A stretch of 64,000 nt of DNA from an uncultured Flavobacteriales bacterium (GCA_913054135.1 CAJXJK010000015.1:1-64000); one strand, 5' to 3'; counted from the stretch's first letter, positions 7,363 through 16,759 are shown. A program made the numbers and translations. Notes: a model not told the origin generated them from the letters alone.

Positions 7363-9006
7363 ATGGCAATAAAAGCAGCAGATTTAGAATTCAACAAAAA
7401 CGAAGATGCAATAAAAATGCTCATTTCAGACATGGAAAGTAAACTTGAAAAGGTTTATGAAGGTGGAGGAAAAAAGAGAATTGAGAAGCATCATGCAAAA
7501 GGCAAATTAACTGCCAGAGAAAGAATTGAAAAATTAATTGATCCAGGTACAGACACTATTGAGCTAGCAGCATTTGCTGGAGAAGGCATGTACTCCGAGC
7601 ATGGTGGTTGCCCCGCAGGAGGAGTTGTAATTAAAATAGGATATGTAAGCGGAAGACAATGTATAATTGTTGCAAATGATGCAACAGTAAAGGCTGGAGC
7701 TTGGTTCCCTATAACTGGTAAAAAGAACTTGAGAGCGCAAGAAATTGCCATGGATAATCATTTACCAATTATTTATTTGGTTGATAGCGCTGGTGTTTAC
7801 CTACCAATGCAAGACGAAATCTTCCCTGACAAAGAACACTTCGGTAGAATTTTCAGAAACAATGCAGTAATGTCTTCAAAAGGCATCACCCAAATTGCAG
7901 CTGTAATGGGAAGTTGTGTTGCAGGAGGAGCTTATCTTCCAATCATGTCTGACGAATCATTAATTGTAGACAAGACAGGAACTATTTTCTTAGCAGGATC
8001 TTATTTAGTTAAGGCGGCTATTGGTGAAAGCATTGATAACGAAACATTAGGAGGTGCTACAACTCACACTGCTCTTTCGGGAGTTTGTGATTACAAGTCA
8101 AAAGATGACGAAGAATGTTTAGCAACCATTAGAGATTTAATGGATAGAATTGGTGCTGCAGAATCAGCAGGATTCGATCGTTCTGAACCTAAAAAACCTA
8201 AAAAGGACGAAAAAGAGATATATGGTTTGTTCCCTAGAGAGAGAACTAAGCCATATAATATGAAAGATATCATTGCCAGATTGGTGGATGACTCAAAGTT
8301 TACAGAATACAAATCAGATTACGGAAAGACAATAGTTTGCGGATACGCAAGAGTTGACGGATGGAGCGTTGGAATAATTGCAAATCAAAGAGAGGTCGTT
8401 AAGAGTGAAAAGGGCGAAATGCAATTTGGAGGCGTTATTTATACAGACTCGGCTGATAAAGCTGCTCGTTTTATAATGGTTTGCAATCAAAAGAATATTC
8501 CACTTGTATTTTTACAAGATGTTAGTGGTTTCATGGTAGGATCTAAATCAGAACATGCTGGAATTATAAAAGATGGAGCAAAAATGGTGAATGCTATGTC
8601 CAATTCGGTCGTTCCTAAATTCACAGTAGTGATGGGTAACTCGTATGGAGCAGGAAACTATGCAATGTGTGGTAAAGCTTACGATCCAAGACTGATTGTT
8701 TCTTGGCCAACGGCGGAATTGGCTGTTATGTCTGGAGCTTCGGCCGCAAAAACATTAACTCAAATTGAAGTTGCCTCTATGAAAAAGAAGGGCGAAGAAG
8801 TTGATGAAGCCAAACAAAAAGAACTTTTTGACAGAATTAAATCAAGATATGATGCTCAGATTTCGCCCTATTATGCAGCTTCTAGAATTTGGGTAGATGC
8901 GATTATTGACCCGCTTGAAACGAGAAAAGTTATTTCAATGGGAATTGAAATGGCGAATCATAAAAAAGCAACAGAAAGATATAATGTAGGTGCACTCCAA
9001 ACTTAA
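7363..9006 (+). CDS. Acyl-CoA carboxylase, carboxyltransferase (beta) subunit
   Basis: Transfers carboxyl from carboxybiotin to an acyl-CoA such as propionyl- or methylcrotonyl-CoA; cytoplasmic, partner of a biotin carboxylase/BCCP subunit not found here. The 547-residue length and the paired crotonase-like halves are standard: KGKLTARERIEKLIDPG near residue 50, VDSAGVYLPMQDEIFPD, GSCVAGGAYLP, then in the C-terminal half QDVSGFMVG, GNSYGAGNYAMCG and SWPTAELAVMSG. The sequence is closer to methylcrotonyl-CoA carboxylase beta chains than to AccD, but the substrate remains open. It overlaps the PAP2 gene by one base (TAATG). Confidence 0.93.
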   Translation: MAIKAADLEFNKNEDAIKMLISDMESKLEKVYEGGGKKRIEKHHAKGKLTARERIEKLIDPGTDTIELAAFAGEGMYSEHGGCPAGGVVIKIGYVSGRQCIIVANDATVKAGAWFPITGKKNLRAQEIAMDNHLPIIYLVDSAGVYLPMQDEIFPDKEHFGRIFRNNAVMSSKGITQIAAVMGSCVAGGAYLPIMSDESLIVDKTGTIFLAGSYLVKAAIGESIDNETLGGATTHTALSGVCDYKSKDDEECLATIRDLMDRIGAAESAGFDRSEPKKPKKDEKEIYGLFPRERTKPYNMKDIIARLVDDSKFTEYKSDYGKTIVCGYARVDGWSVGIIANQREVVKSEKGEMQFGGVIYTDSADKAARFIMVCNQKNIPLVFLQDVSGFMVGSKSEHAGIIKDGAKMVNAMSNSVVPKFTVVMGNSYGAGNYAMCGKAYDPRLIVSWPTAELAVMSGASAAKTLTQIEVASMKKKGEEVDEAKQKELFDRIKSRYDAQISPYYAASRIWVDAIIDPLETRKVISMGIEMANHKKATERYNVGALQT

Positions 9007-9647
9007 TGGTTAATCTTCTCAGAGCCATATTGCCCTTTATGGTGATCGCACTTTTATTCGTGTTTACCGGATTAACGTTAGTTTTTATAACCGATAAATT
9101 TGACTTGCATATTGCTATCAACCAAGAAATTGGAGAACCTGCAAATACATTTTTCAAGTATTTCACTCATGTTGGTGATGGCATAACAGCTGTCATAGTC
9201 ATAATTGTAGCATCTTTATTTACAAAGAATAAAATCGCTATGGGCATATTGGGCCTTTCATCACTTGCCATCTCAGGCTTAATTGCGCAATTGTTAAAGA
9301 GGCAAGTATTCTCAGATCTTCTAAGACCAACGGGACACTTTCAAAACGGAGAATTGGAACTGATTGAAGGTGTTGATTTGCACCAAGCATTCTCTTTCCC
9401 ATCAGGACACAGCACGGCATCATTTGCCTTGTTCATATTTATAGCTTTCGCTTTCAGAAAATACAGGTTTGTTCAAATAGCAGCAGGACTTTGTGCAATT
9501 CTCGCAGCCTATTCAAGAGTTCACATTTCACAGCATTTTGTAGAAGATATTGTAGCAGGATCTTGCATAGGAATTATAGTTTTCTTTTTTATGTATTGGG
9601 TTTTAGGTAGAATTAAGTTCTCAAAAGGAATCACAATTAATGAATAA
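9006..9647 (+). CDS. PAP2-family membrane phosphatase
   Basis: Integral-membrane phosphatase of the PAP2 superfamily, acting on a lipid phosphate or pyrophosphate such as undecaprenyl pyrophosphate, lipid A or phosphatidate. All three motifs are present: KRQVFSDLLRP at residues 98-108, PSGH at 132-135, and SRVHISQHFVED at 170-181. About five or six hydrophobic segments lie around them, starting at residue 9. Its start overlaps the carboxylase stop and its last eight bases overlap the next gene, so it is translated in a run with them, though no shared pathway is obvious. Confidence 0.92.
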   Translation: MVNLLRAILPFMVIALLFVFTGLTLVFITDKFDLHIAINQEIGEPANTFFKYFTHVGDGITAVIVIIVASLFTKNKIAMGILGLSSLAISGLIAQLLKRQVFSDLLRPTGHFQNGELELIEGVDLHQAFSFPSGHSTASFALFIFIAFAFRKYRFVQIAAGLCAILAAYSRVHISQHFVEDIVAGSCIGIIVFFFMYWVLGRIKFSKGITINE

Positions 9648-11598
9648 GGTTCTCTTCATATTGTTTATTCTATTGGGCTTCAACCCCTCTTCGTACGCCA
9701 ATGAAAAATTGGACAGTCTCAAAAAAGTTTACGTACGGCAAGTAGAGCTTAATGAAAAAACTATTACTGCTCTTTCAATTGCGTCACAGCTAAGAAACGT
9801 AGATAATGAAAAGTCTGAGTTTTATGTGAATAAAGCAATCGCTCATTCAATTTCAGATCAAAATCAAATGAACCTGGCACATGCTTATGAACTCAAAGGC
9901 AGCATTTTAACAGGAATGGGGGAAACAAAAGATGCTTTAGAACTCTTATTTGGAGCCATAAACATATATGAAAGTCTTGATTCCATTAAGCAAATCTCCA
10001 CAACCTACAACTCAATCGGAAACGCCTATTTGGATTTAGATGACATTGAAAAATGCACCAAATATTACAATTTATCATATGAATTCGCCATGCGAACATC
10101 AGATACCGCTACGATCGCCGTACCGCTGGTTGGCTTGGGTATAGCTCATTCAGAAGTTGGAGAATATGAACTTGCTTTAGAATACTCTATTAAAGCAGCT
10201 GATATGTTTGATCAAATAAATCGTCAAGATGCTTATTGCATCAGTTTAGCAAATGCAGCAAGCTACGCCTATGAATTTGGCGATAGATCTTTATCAGACT
10301 CTATTATTACAAAAGCCAAAAATGCCGCTTTGATTTTTAACAGCAAGTACTTCAAAGCCGAAATCCTACTAATGGAAAGTGACTGGATGGCAAAGGAAGG
10401 AAACTATTCGTTAGCTATAAACTTGGCTAAAGACGGCATTGCGTTAATGGAAGAAATTGACGCTAAGAGCCATATGATGATGTCATTAGACAATTTAGCA
10501 GACTATTATAACAAAGCAGGCAGACACGAAGAAGCTTACCTTTCATTAAGAACTCACCTTACATTGAAAGATTCCTTGAATGAGCAAAACAAAACTGAAG
10601 TTGTTGAAGAGTTGAACACGAAATACGAGACAGCTGAGAAAGAGAAAAAAATTGTTACCTTGAATGCAGACAATGAATTACAACACTTAGAAAACCAGAA
10701 GAATCAAACAATCATTTGGATTGTAGCAGGGTGCTCAATTCTCCTTTTAGGTCTAGTCATCTTTTCAATCAGAGCAAACATCCAAAAGAAGAAGTCAAAC
10801 GACCAACTCACACTACAAAACACCATTATAGAAGATAAGAACAAAGAAATCTTAGATTCAATTACGTATGCTAAACGTATACAAAACGCCATTATCCCAT
10901 CAAATGAATCAGTTGAATCAAGTCTCAAGAATGCCTTTGTTGTATACGCACCCAAAGATATTGTTGCAGGCGATTTTTATTGGCTAGAGAAATGTGGTGA
11001 TATTGTTTTAACTGCAGTTGCAGATTGCACTGGCCATGGAGTTCCAGGAGCTATGCTTTCGGTTGTATGTAATAATGCCCTGAATAGATCGGTAAGAGAG
11101 TTTAAAATTACAGAACCAGCAAAAATTCTTGACAAAACAAGAGAATTAGTGATTGAGACTTTATCTCAAAGTTCTGAAAACGTAAATGACGGAATGGACA
11201 TCTCTCTTTGTGCCTGGAATCAGAAAACAAATGAGATTGAATGGGCTGGTGCCAACAATCCGCTTTATTATGTTTCAAAGAATAAGCCATCTGAAATTCA
11301 AATTATCAAACCAGATAAAGAACCGGTAGGAAATTATAAAAATCAAACGGATTATACGAACCATAAAATCCAACTCGAAGAAGGAGATTCTCTTTATCTT
11401 TTCTCTGATGGATTTATGGACCAGTTTGGAGGAGAAGACGGTAAGAAATATAAATATTCACAGTTCAGAAAACTCCTCTTAAGAATCGCCACTAAACCTA
11501 TGAGGGAGCAAGGTTCAGTGCTCGTTAGTGAATTTGAAAACTGGAAAAAAGACTTAGAGCAATTAGATGATGTTTGCATAATTGGAATCAAAATATAA
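9640..11598 (+). CDS. TPR sensor with SpoIIE-type PP2C phosphatase, copy 1
   Basis: Membrane-anchored serine/threonine phosphatase. Order: Sec signal peptide (residues 1-20), tetratricopeptide repeats (about 45-300) expected in the periplasm, a coiled coil, a transmembrane helix at about 356-377 (IIWIVAGCSILLLGLVIF), a second coiled coil with DSITYAKRIQNAIIPS, then a SpoIIE/PP2C domain with metal-binding GDFYW (about 443) and ADCTGHGVPGAM (about 460), DGMDISL and the terminal DDVCIIGIK. Known relatives dephosphorylate anti-sigma-factor-antagonist or SiaC-type proteins. It overlaps the PAP2 gene by eight bases and is followed by a paralog with its own promoter box. Confidence 0.92.
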   Translation: MNKVLFILFILLGFNPSSYANEKLDSLKKVYVRQVELNEKTITALSIASQLRNVDNEKSEFYVNKAIAHSISDQNQMNLAHAYELKGSILTGMGETKDALELLFGAINIYESLDSIKQISTTYNSIGNAYLDLDDIEKCTKYYNLSYEFAMRTSDTATIAVPLVGLGIAHSEVGEYELALEYSIKAADMFDQINRQDAYCISLANAASYAYEFGDRSLSDSIITKAKNAALIFNSKYFKAEILLMESDWMAKEGNYSLAINLAKDGIALMEEIDAKSHMMMSLDNLADYYNKAGRHEEAYLSLRTHLTLKDSLNEQNKTEVVEELNTKYETAEKEKKIVTLNADNELQHLENQKNQTIIWIVAGCSILLLGLVIFSIRANIQKKKSNDQLTLQNTIIEDKNKEILDSITYAKRIQNAIIPSNESVESSLKNAFVVYAPKDIVAGDFYWLEKCGDIVLTAVADCTGHGVPGAMLSVVCNNALNRSVREFKITEPAKILDKTRELVIETLSQSSENVNDGMDISLCAWNQKTNEIEWAGANNPLYYVSKNKPSEIQIIKPDKEPVGNYKNQTDYTNHKIQLEEGDSLYLFSDGFMDQFGGEDGKKYKYSQFRKLLLRIATKPMREQGSVLVSEFENWKKDLEQLDDVCIIGIKI

Positions 11599-11623
11599 AA
11601 CTAGTTTTTCTGACTACAATTAT

Positions 11624-11631
11624 TATCTTTA
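11624..11631 (+). promoter_or_regulatory. Promoter -7 box of the second TPR-SpoIIE gene
   Basis: TATCTTTA, one mismatch from TAnnTTTG, 16 bases before the TTG start. Confidence 0.4.
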
Positions 11632-11647
11632 GGTCAAACCCAATTAA

Positions 11648-13744
11648 TTGTCCCCAACTCATAAAATAATATTCGCACTTTGCCTTATTTTGTTTCCATT
11701 TTTAGGACAATCTCAAAACTGGGGTGACCAAGAATTTTACTTAATAGACTCCTTAAACCTGAATCAACTCTCTGATGATGACAAGGAACTTATTGACACA
11801 TCATTAGTCATATACCACAGTACAATGGTTGACACCATTGAGCTAGCAATGCTTGAAAACATAGTTGACAATTGCTGGGACGAAGAAGTTTGGCCGAAAT
11901 ACAATGAGCTTTTAATTAAAAAGGTGAAAATTGAACTGGTCCTCACAGAAGAAGAAGAAGAGTTAAGGGCCCTAGTTTATTTTTTAGCTGGAGGAATCTC
12001 AAACAGAGGATTTTATTATGATCAACATGGAGACCTCATATCAGCTCTAAAAAATTATCATGAAAGCCTAAGTTTATATGAAAGAATTGAGAACAAAAAT
12101 GGAACGGCAACCACCCTCAACAATCTGGGTGTAATATATAGCGTAATCGGCGACACAAGTAAAGCCTTAGAATACCACCGACAAAGTCTTGAGACTAAAC
12201 TCGAGCTAAAAGAACCTGCAGGTGTTGCATTGTCATACAATAACATAGGTACGATTTATGAAAATTCAGGATTACCATTTAGGGCGTTAGAGTATTATGA
12301 GAAAAGTTTGAAAATCAGTACTGATATTTCAGATACGAGAGGAATGGCTATGACCTATGATAACCTAGGAGATATTTACTTTAAAGAAGCTGTTTACGGA
12401 AAAGCATTCTCTTATTACACACTGGGATTGGAGTCTTGGGAGAAATCGGGAATTGCAATTGGAATTTCCACAGGCAAAAATAATCTAGCCAATGTTTTGA
12501 TTCAGATGAACAAGTGGGAACAAGCCAAAATTTTTGCTCTTGAAAGTTTTGAGATTGCCAACGAACTCAACTACCCGGGAGATTTAGAAAACTGCGCAAA
12601 AACCTTGGTTGAAATCTATCAACATGAATCTGATTTTGAAAAGGCCTTCTTCTACTCTAGCCTTTACATCAAGATGAAAGAAAAGGTAAAGAGCGAAGAA
12701 AATGTAAACGAAGCATACAAAAAAAGTATGCAATACGAATATCAAAAAGAATCACTAAAAGACAGCTTAGAATTTCAAAAAGAGAGAGAAGTTAATTCTG
12801 TTCAATTAAAACAACAAGAAACACAGGCTTATGCACTTTGGGGAGGCGTAGCTCTCCTATCAATATTGTTTTTAGTGGGACTAAGAAGTTTTCTACGCAA
12901 AAAGAAAGATAATGAATTGATTCATCAACAAAAGATTGAGGTAGAAACTAAAAACGAAGAGATTGAGAGACAGCATCAAGCTCTAGCAAACACACACCAA
13001 GAGATTTCTGATTCGATTACCTACGCCAAAAGAATTCAGAATGCGATTCTACCTACTGATGAGAAATTAAAGTCTCAATTAAACGAAAGCTTTGTCCTTT
13101 TTCTTCCTAAAGATGTGGTGAGTGGAGATTTCTATTGGATTCAGGAAGTAAACGGCGAACTACTTGTTGCAGTTGCAGATTGCACAGGTCATGGTGTTCC
13201 GGGTGCAATGGTAAGTATTGTATGTCATAACGCGCTAGATAGAGTTGTTGGAGAGTTTGGAATTTCAGAACCAGGTAAAATTTTAGACAGAACAAGAGAT
13301 ATTATAATCGAAACGTTTGAATCAAAGTCTGACTTTGTAAGAGACGGAATGGACATATCGATCGCTAAAATAAACTTTGACAATAATCAGATTGAATGGG
13401 CCGGAGCCAACAACCCGCTCTACTTAATTAGTGAGCATGAACTAAAAATCATATCCCCGAACAAACAGCCAGTAGGGAAATTTGATAAATCAGAAAGTTT
13501 TCGGAGCCACCTTATTGACGTTAATGAAGGAGATTTAATTTATCTTTTTACAGATGGATACATGGACCAATTTGGAGGAGAAAAAGGCAAGAAATATAAA
13601 TACTCCAAGTTTAGAGATTTTTTAATCCAGATTCATGAACAACCTCTTGAAAACCAAAAGGAAGAACTACTAACAGAGTTCGTTAATTGGAAAGGTTCAC
13701 AAGAACAGGTAGATGACATTTGTATTATTGGTATTAAAATGTAA
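11648..13744 (+). CDS. TPR sensor with SpoIIE-type PP2C phosphatase, copy 2
   Basis: Same architecture as its upstream neighbour: signal peptide, TPRs (about 115-340, with clear NNLGVIYSVIGDTSKALEYH and NNIGTIYENSG units), coiled coil, transmembrane helix near 394-415, coil with DSITYAKRIQNAILPT, and SpoIIE domain with GDFYW (about 492) and ADCTGHGVPGAM (about 505). The two proteins share much of the phosphatase domain but differ in the sensor half. The start is TTG at 11648, because TAA lies directly upstream in frame and no ATG precedes the signal peptide. A tandem duplication with divergent input domains is the simplest reading. Confidence 0.9.
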   Translation: MSPTHKIIFALCLILFPFLGQSQNWGDQEFYLIDSLNLNQLSDDDKELIDTSLVIYHSTMVDTIELAMLENIVDNCWDEEVWPKYNELLIKKVKIELVLTEEEEELRALVYFLAGGISNRGFYYDQHGDLISALKNYHESLSLYERIENKNGTATTLNNLGVIYSVIGDTSKALEYHRQSLETKLELKEPAGVALSYNNIGTIYENSGLPFRALEYYEKSLKISTDISDTRGMAMTYDNLGDIYFKEAVYGKAFSYYTLGLESWEKSGIAIGISTGKNNLANVLIQMNKWEQAKIFALESFEIANELNYPGDLENCAKTLVEIYQHESDFEKAFFYSSLYIKMKEKVKSEENVNEAYKKSMQYEYQKESLKDSLEFQKEREVNSVQLKQQETQAYALWGGVALLSILFLVGLRSFLRKKKDNELIHQQKIEVETKNEEIERQHQALANTHQEISDSITYAKRIQNAILPTDEKLKSQLNESFVLFLPKDVVSGDFYWIQEVNGELLVAVADCTGHGVPGAMVSIVCHNALDRVVGEFGISEPGKILDRTRDIIIETFESKSDFVRDGMDISIAKINFDNNQIEWAGANNPLYLISEHELKIISPNKQPVGKFDKSESFRSHLIDVNEGDLIYLFTDGYMDQFGGEKGKKYKYSKFRDFLIQIHEQPLENQKEELLTEFVNWKGSQEQVDDICIIGIKM

Positions 13745-13747
13745 TTG

Positions 13748-13843
13748 ATGAAATTACTCCTGCTTCTTTGTTGTCTCATAACCACATTGAGTTTTTCTCA
13801 AGGATTTGCTCCTCAAAAATTTGATAGCGTTTATATAAAGTGA
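13748..13843 (+). CDS. Signal-peptide ORF, probably the 5' part of a frameshifted gene
   Basis: ATG at 13748 opens a 31-codon frame encoding MKLLLLLCCLITTLSFSQ, a clear Sec signal peptide, then GFAPQKFDSVYIK and TGA. The next gene begins in the -1 frame exactly at this stop (GTGA overlap) and lacks a signal peptide of its own. The codon before the stop is AAG preceded by A, a possible A_AAG slip site. Either an indel split one secreted protein of about 153 residues, or the two frames are joined by programmed frameshifting or coupled translation. Confidence 0.55.
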   Translation: MKLLLLLCCLITTLSFSQGFAPQKFDSVYIK

Positions 13844-14208
13844 GTTATCAGATCTCTAAAGAAATGAGCAGAAAAGAAAATGATTTTGTAGACCAAGAAC
13901 TTATCAACTTCAAACTAGACGATAAACAGGAGAAACAATTAATTAAATTCTTACTTAAACTAAAAACTCAGAGCAAGGATGCTAGACTTACTTCGCACGA
14001 AAACATTGAAATAAACTGGTATTTGAGAGGTCAGAGTTTTTATCAAATCTATATCTCTACCATAACGTCTAAAGTGGTATTTAGTGATGCAGCAAACACT
14101 TATGCTGCACAGCTCACAAAAAAAGATGAGTCAAGAGTAAGAAAATTATTGAAACAATTGGACATCAAAAATTTGATCGCGAAAGACCTTTGCTTCCCCA
14201 AGGACTAA
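13840..14208 (+). CDS. Uncharacterised 122-residue protein, probably body of a frameshifted secreted protein
   Basis: No recognised family. Lysine-rich with helical segments (DKQEKQLIKFLLKLK) and a beta region (IEINWYLRGQSFYQIYISTI). The frame opens at GTG 13840, overlapping the TGA of the preceding signal-peptide frame; an internal ATG at 13864 is the other possible start. Without the upstream frame it would be cytoplasmic; joined to it by a -1 shift it would be secreted. The 3' end overlaps the convergent methyltransferase gene by four bases. Confidence 0.6.
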   Translation: MSYQISKEMSRKENDFVDQELINFKLDDKQEKQLIKFLLKLKTQSKDARLTSHENIEINWYLRGQSFYQIYISTITSKVVFSDAANTYAAQLTKKDESRVRKLLKQLDIKNLIAKDLCFPKD

Positions 14209-14981
14209 GCTTCTTTTCTAACGATATAAAGTAATTCCGTTTTTGGAATTCTATAACGCTCAAACTTCTCTTGAGGCAATTCTTTAGAATAATCAACAAC
14301 ATCTACCGTAAAGCCGGCCTCTCTCAATCTATCAGGATAATTCACTCCGTACAAACGTACATGATCATATTGCCAAAAATGCTTTTCCCTCTCTTCAGGT
14401 GTCGTGATTGACCAATCTTCGTATGTTTCAGTTCTGGATGAATCGATAGGAACCTGCATTATCCCCCAACCTCCAGGCTTCATGATTCTATGTAATTCTT
14501 GCATACATTTTAAATCATCTTTAACATGTTCCATCACATGATTACAAAAGATCACTTCATACTTGTTATCATCTAACGGGATGTCATGCAAGTCAAAATG
14601 CATATCAACTATCGGCGAAAGCAAATCGCCGGTTGTGTATTGCAGATTTTTTTGATTCTTGAACTTTTTATGAAAGCACTGCTCAGGTGCTATGTGCATT
14701 ACAGATAAATCAGGCTTTGTGAAGAAATCAGATTTTTGCTTTAGATATAGCCACATAATTCTGTGTCTTTCTAAAGTTAAATCGTAAGGGCAAAGAACAT
14801 TTTCTCTGTGCGCCACCTTTGATCCATAAGACAAGAATTTTCTAAAAGACTTCTCACAAACAGGGCACTCAACATTATCACCTTTATAAAAAGGAGCAGC
14901 TACCACTCTAAAAACGTAGCTCAACCTAATCAACCAAGGTCTTGGAATAGTGTTCAATAGCCACTTGTAAATCTTCTTCAT
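14205..14981 (-). CDS. SAM-dependent methyltransferase, class I
   Basis: Predicted cytoplasmic methyltransferase with a Methyltransf_11-like core. The N-terminal third carries ECPVCEKSF and LCPYD, possible metal ligands. The catalytic domain includes VMHIAPE (motif I position, unusual in lacking the GxGxG), the FDLHDIPLDDNKYEVIFCNHVMEHV segment and MKPGGWGIMQVPI. The substrate is unknown. Its ATG is only 10 bases from the TTG start of the divergent transporter, and its promoter box (14999-15006) lies inside the transporter's first codons. Confidence 0.85.
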   Translation of the reverse strand: MKKIYKWLLNTIPRPWLIRLSYVFRVVAAPFYKGDNVECPVCEKSFRKFLSYGSKVAHRENVLCPYDLTLERHRIMWLYLKQKSDFFTKPDLSVMHIAPEQCFHKKFKNQKNLQYTTGDLLSPIVDMHFDLHDIPLDDNKYEVIFCNHVMEHVKDDLKCMQELHRIMKPGGWGIMQVPIDSSRTETYEDWSITTPEEREKHFWQYDHVRLYGVNYPDRLREAGFTVDVVDYSKELPQEKFERYRIPKTELLYIVRKEA

Positions 14982-14991
14982 TTCTTATCAA

Positions 14992-16275
14992 TTGCACGCA
15001 AAGATAAAAAAACTCTATCTTCAAAACATCCAAACTGAAACTAAACATCCATTTATTCAAATTCTTCTGCTAATTCTTGCAGGAGAGAGTGTATTCATAT
15101 TACCATTCGTATTGACTCGAGTATTTAGACCTACTTATCTCACGGTATTTGAATTAACGAATGAACAATTAGGCATATGTGCTTCAATTTTTGGCTTTGT
15201 AGCGATAGCTGCTTACATTTTTGGTGGATTTATCGCGGATAAATTTCAACCTAAGAACCTGATTGGCGCAGCTCTCATTCTAACTTCATTAGGAGGGTTT
15301 TATCTTTCAACCTTACCAGGTTTTATGGGCGTTTGTTTTTTGTATGGATATTGGGGATTCACGAGTATTTTCTTGTTATGGGCTGCTATGATTAAGGCCA
15401 CTCGAATTTGGGGAGGAGACAAAGGTCAAGGTAAAGCATTTGGATTACTTGATGGGGGGCGTGGTTTAGTAGGTGCTTTGATATCTACTTTAGCTGTGGC
15501 CATTTTTATTGAAACCCTGGGGAAACCAAGTGAAATAGCTAATCTTACTGAAAAGGGAGAAGCTTTCAAAAATGTACTTTTAATGAGCTCAAGCTTTGTT
15601 GCATTAGTTGGCTTATTAATCTTTGGGCTCTTCAAAAAAGTAGAGAGTGGTTCTTCAGTTGCGGTTAAACTGAAAGAAATGTTGGCCACTTTTAAATTTC
15701 CGCAAGTTTATTTGTTAGCTGGAATAGTGTTCTGTGCTTATAGTGCTTACAGACTAACAGATATCATCCCTCAATTTGCCCATGAAATAGGCGGCATGGA
15801 TGAAGTATTCACATCAGAAATCTCCACAGTAATGCTATACGGAAGAGCCGCAGTTGGTTTTGGCTTAGCCTATTTTGCCGACAAAACCAATCATTTTAAC
15901 TTGCTGAAAATTGGCTTCGTATTAATCGCCATCAGCTGTATATTGTACTTAATATTGGGATCTGCAGTATCATCTTTGATCATATTTGCTCTACCAACCG
16001 TGATGATAGCCTTGGGGGTTTACGCAGCTCGTGTCTTGTATTTTTCTGTAATTGCCAAATCGCGAATACCTCTTGCTGTTACCGGCTCTGCTGTAGGAAT
16101 GATATCAGTAATTGGCTATACTCCTGACATATACTTTGGTATTGTAAGTGGTTACTTTTTAGATAATTATGGATACGAGGATGGTTTTATAGCCAACTTC
16201 ATTATGGTCTTCTGTCTTGCTTTAATCGGATTGTTTTTTGTTTTTCGTTTGAAAAAAATTGCTGAGAATGAATAA
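14992..16275 (+). CDS. Major facilitator superfamily transporter
   Basis: Inner-membrane transporter of 427 residues with about 12 hydrophobic segments in two halves split near residues 200-235 (LFKKVESGSSVAVKLKEM loop). The loop after the second helix reads GGFIADKFQPKNL, the MFS G-x-x-x-D-[RK] type motif. Substrate not predictable. No ATG or GTG lies before the first membrane segment; the TTG at 14992 is the only conventional start after an in-frame stop at 14968. It overlaps the downstream acetyltransferase by eight bases (ATGAATAA), indicating coupled expression. Confidence 0.88.
   Translation: MHAKIKKLYLQNIQTETKHPFIQILLLILAGESVFILPFVLTRVFRPTYLTVFELTNEQLGICASIFGFVAIAAYIFGGFIADKFQPKNLIGAALILTSLGGFYLSTLPGFMGVCFLYGYWGFTSIFLLWAAMIKATRIWGGDKGQGKAFGLLDGGRGLVGALISTLAVAIFIETLGKPSEIANLTEKGEAFKNVLLMSSSFVALVGLLIFGLFKKVESGSSVAVKLKEMLATFKFPQVYLLAGIVFCAYSAYRLTDIIPQFAHEIGGMDEVFTSEISTVMLYGRAAVGFGLAYFADKTNHFNLLKIGFVLIAISCILYLILGSAVSSLIIFALPTVMIALGVYAARVLYFSVIAKSRIPLAVTGSAVGMISVIGYTPDIYFGIVSGYFLDNYGYEDGFIANFIMVFCLALIGLFFVFRLKKIAENE
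14999..15006 (-). promoter_or_regulatory. Promoter -7 box of the methyltransferase gene
   Basis: Minus-strand TATCTTTG, 17 bases before the ATG at 14981, embedded in codons 3-5 of the divergent transporter gene. Confidence 0.5.
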
Positions 16276-16759
16276 ATCTGTTTTTGAAAATCACCCCAAA
16301 TTTTGGGTTCAGGAGTACCAACTGAAACCTATCTCAATGAAGGACCTCAATGAAATTGAAGAGCTCTGCTCCTATTATCCTCCTGAACGAAGAAGGACCG
16401 GGAAAGAGCTCATTGATATAATTGACAAAGAATACAAAGAACAATCAGGAATTAATTGGGGTATTTATCTAAAAGATGAATTAGTTGGAACCATTGGTTT
16501 TTACAGAGGGTTTGAAAAAAATCAAGGAGAGTTAGGATATGTTTTAAGGGAACAATTTCGAAATAAAGGAATTGGAAGTGCATGTGCTAGAGTCTTGACT
16601 CAGATAGGATTCAGCAAGATGGAACTGGATGCTATTGAAGCGTTCACTGCTATTGACAATGAAGCTTCTAAAAAGCTTTTAATTTCTTCTGGTTTTTCTA
16701 GAATAGATCATAAAGACCCAAAAACTGCTGCATTTAGAATTGAAAATGATAGAAGTTAG
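16268..16759 (+). CDS. GNAT-family N-acetyltransferase, first of pair
   Basis: Acetyl-CoA-dependent acetyltransferase of the RimJ/RimL-like group, 163 residues, cytoplasmic. The acetyl-CoA motif appears as LREQFRNKGIGSACA (Q/R-x-x-G-x-G/A), followed by the typical DAIEAFTAIDNEASKKLLISSGF C-terminal pattern. The ATG at 16268 overlaps the transporter stop and is preferred to a TTG nine bases earlier. Its end overlaps the second GNAT gene by 14 bases. Substrate unknown. Confidence 0.9.
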   Translation: MNKSVFENHPKFWVQEYQLKPISMKDLNEIEELCSYYPPERRRTGKELIDIIDKEYKEQSGINWGIYLKDELVGTIGFYRGFEKNQGELGYVLREQFRNKGIGSACARVLTQIGFSKMELDAIEAFTAIDNEASKKLLISSGFSRIDHKDPKTAAFRIENDRS

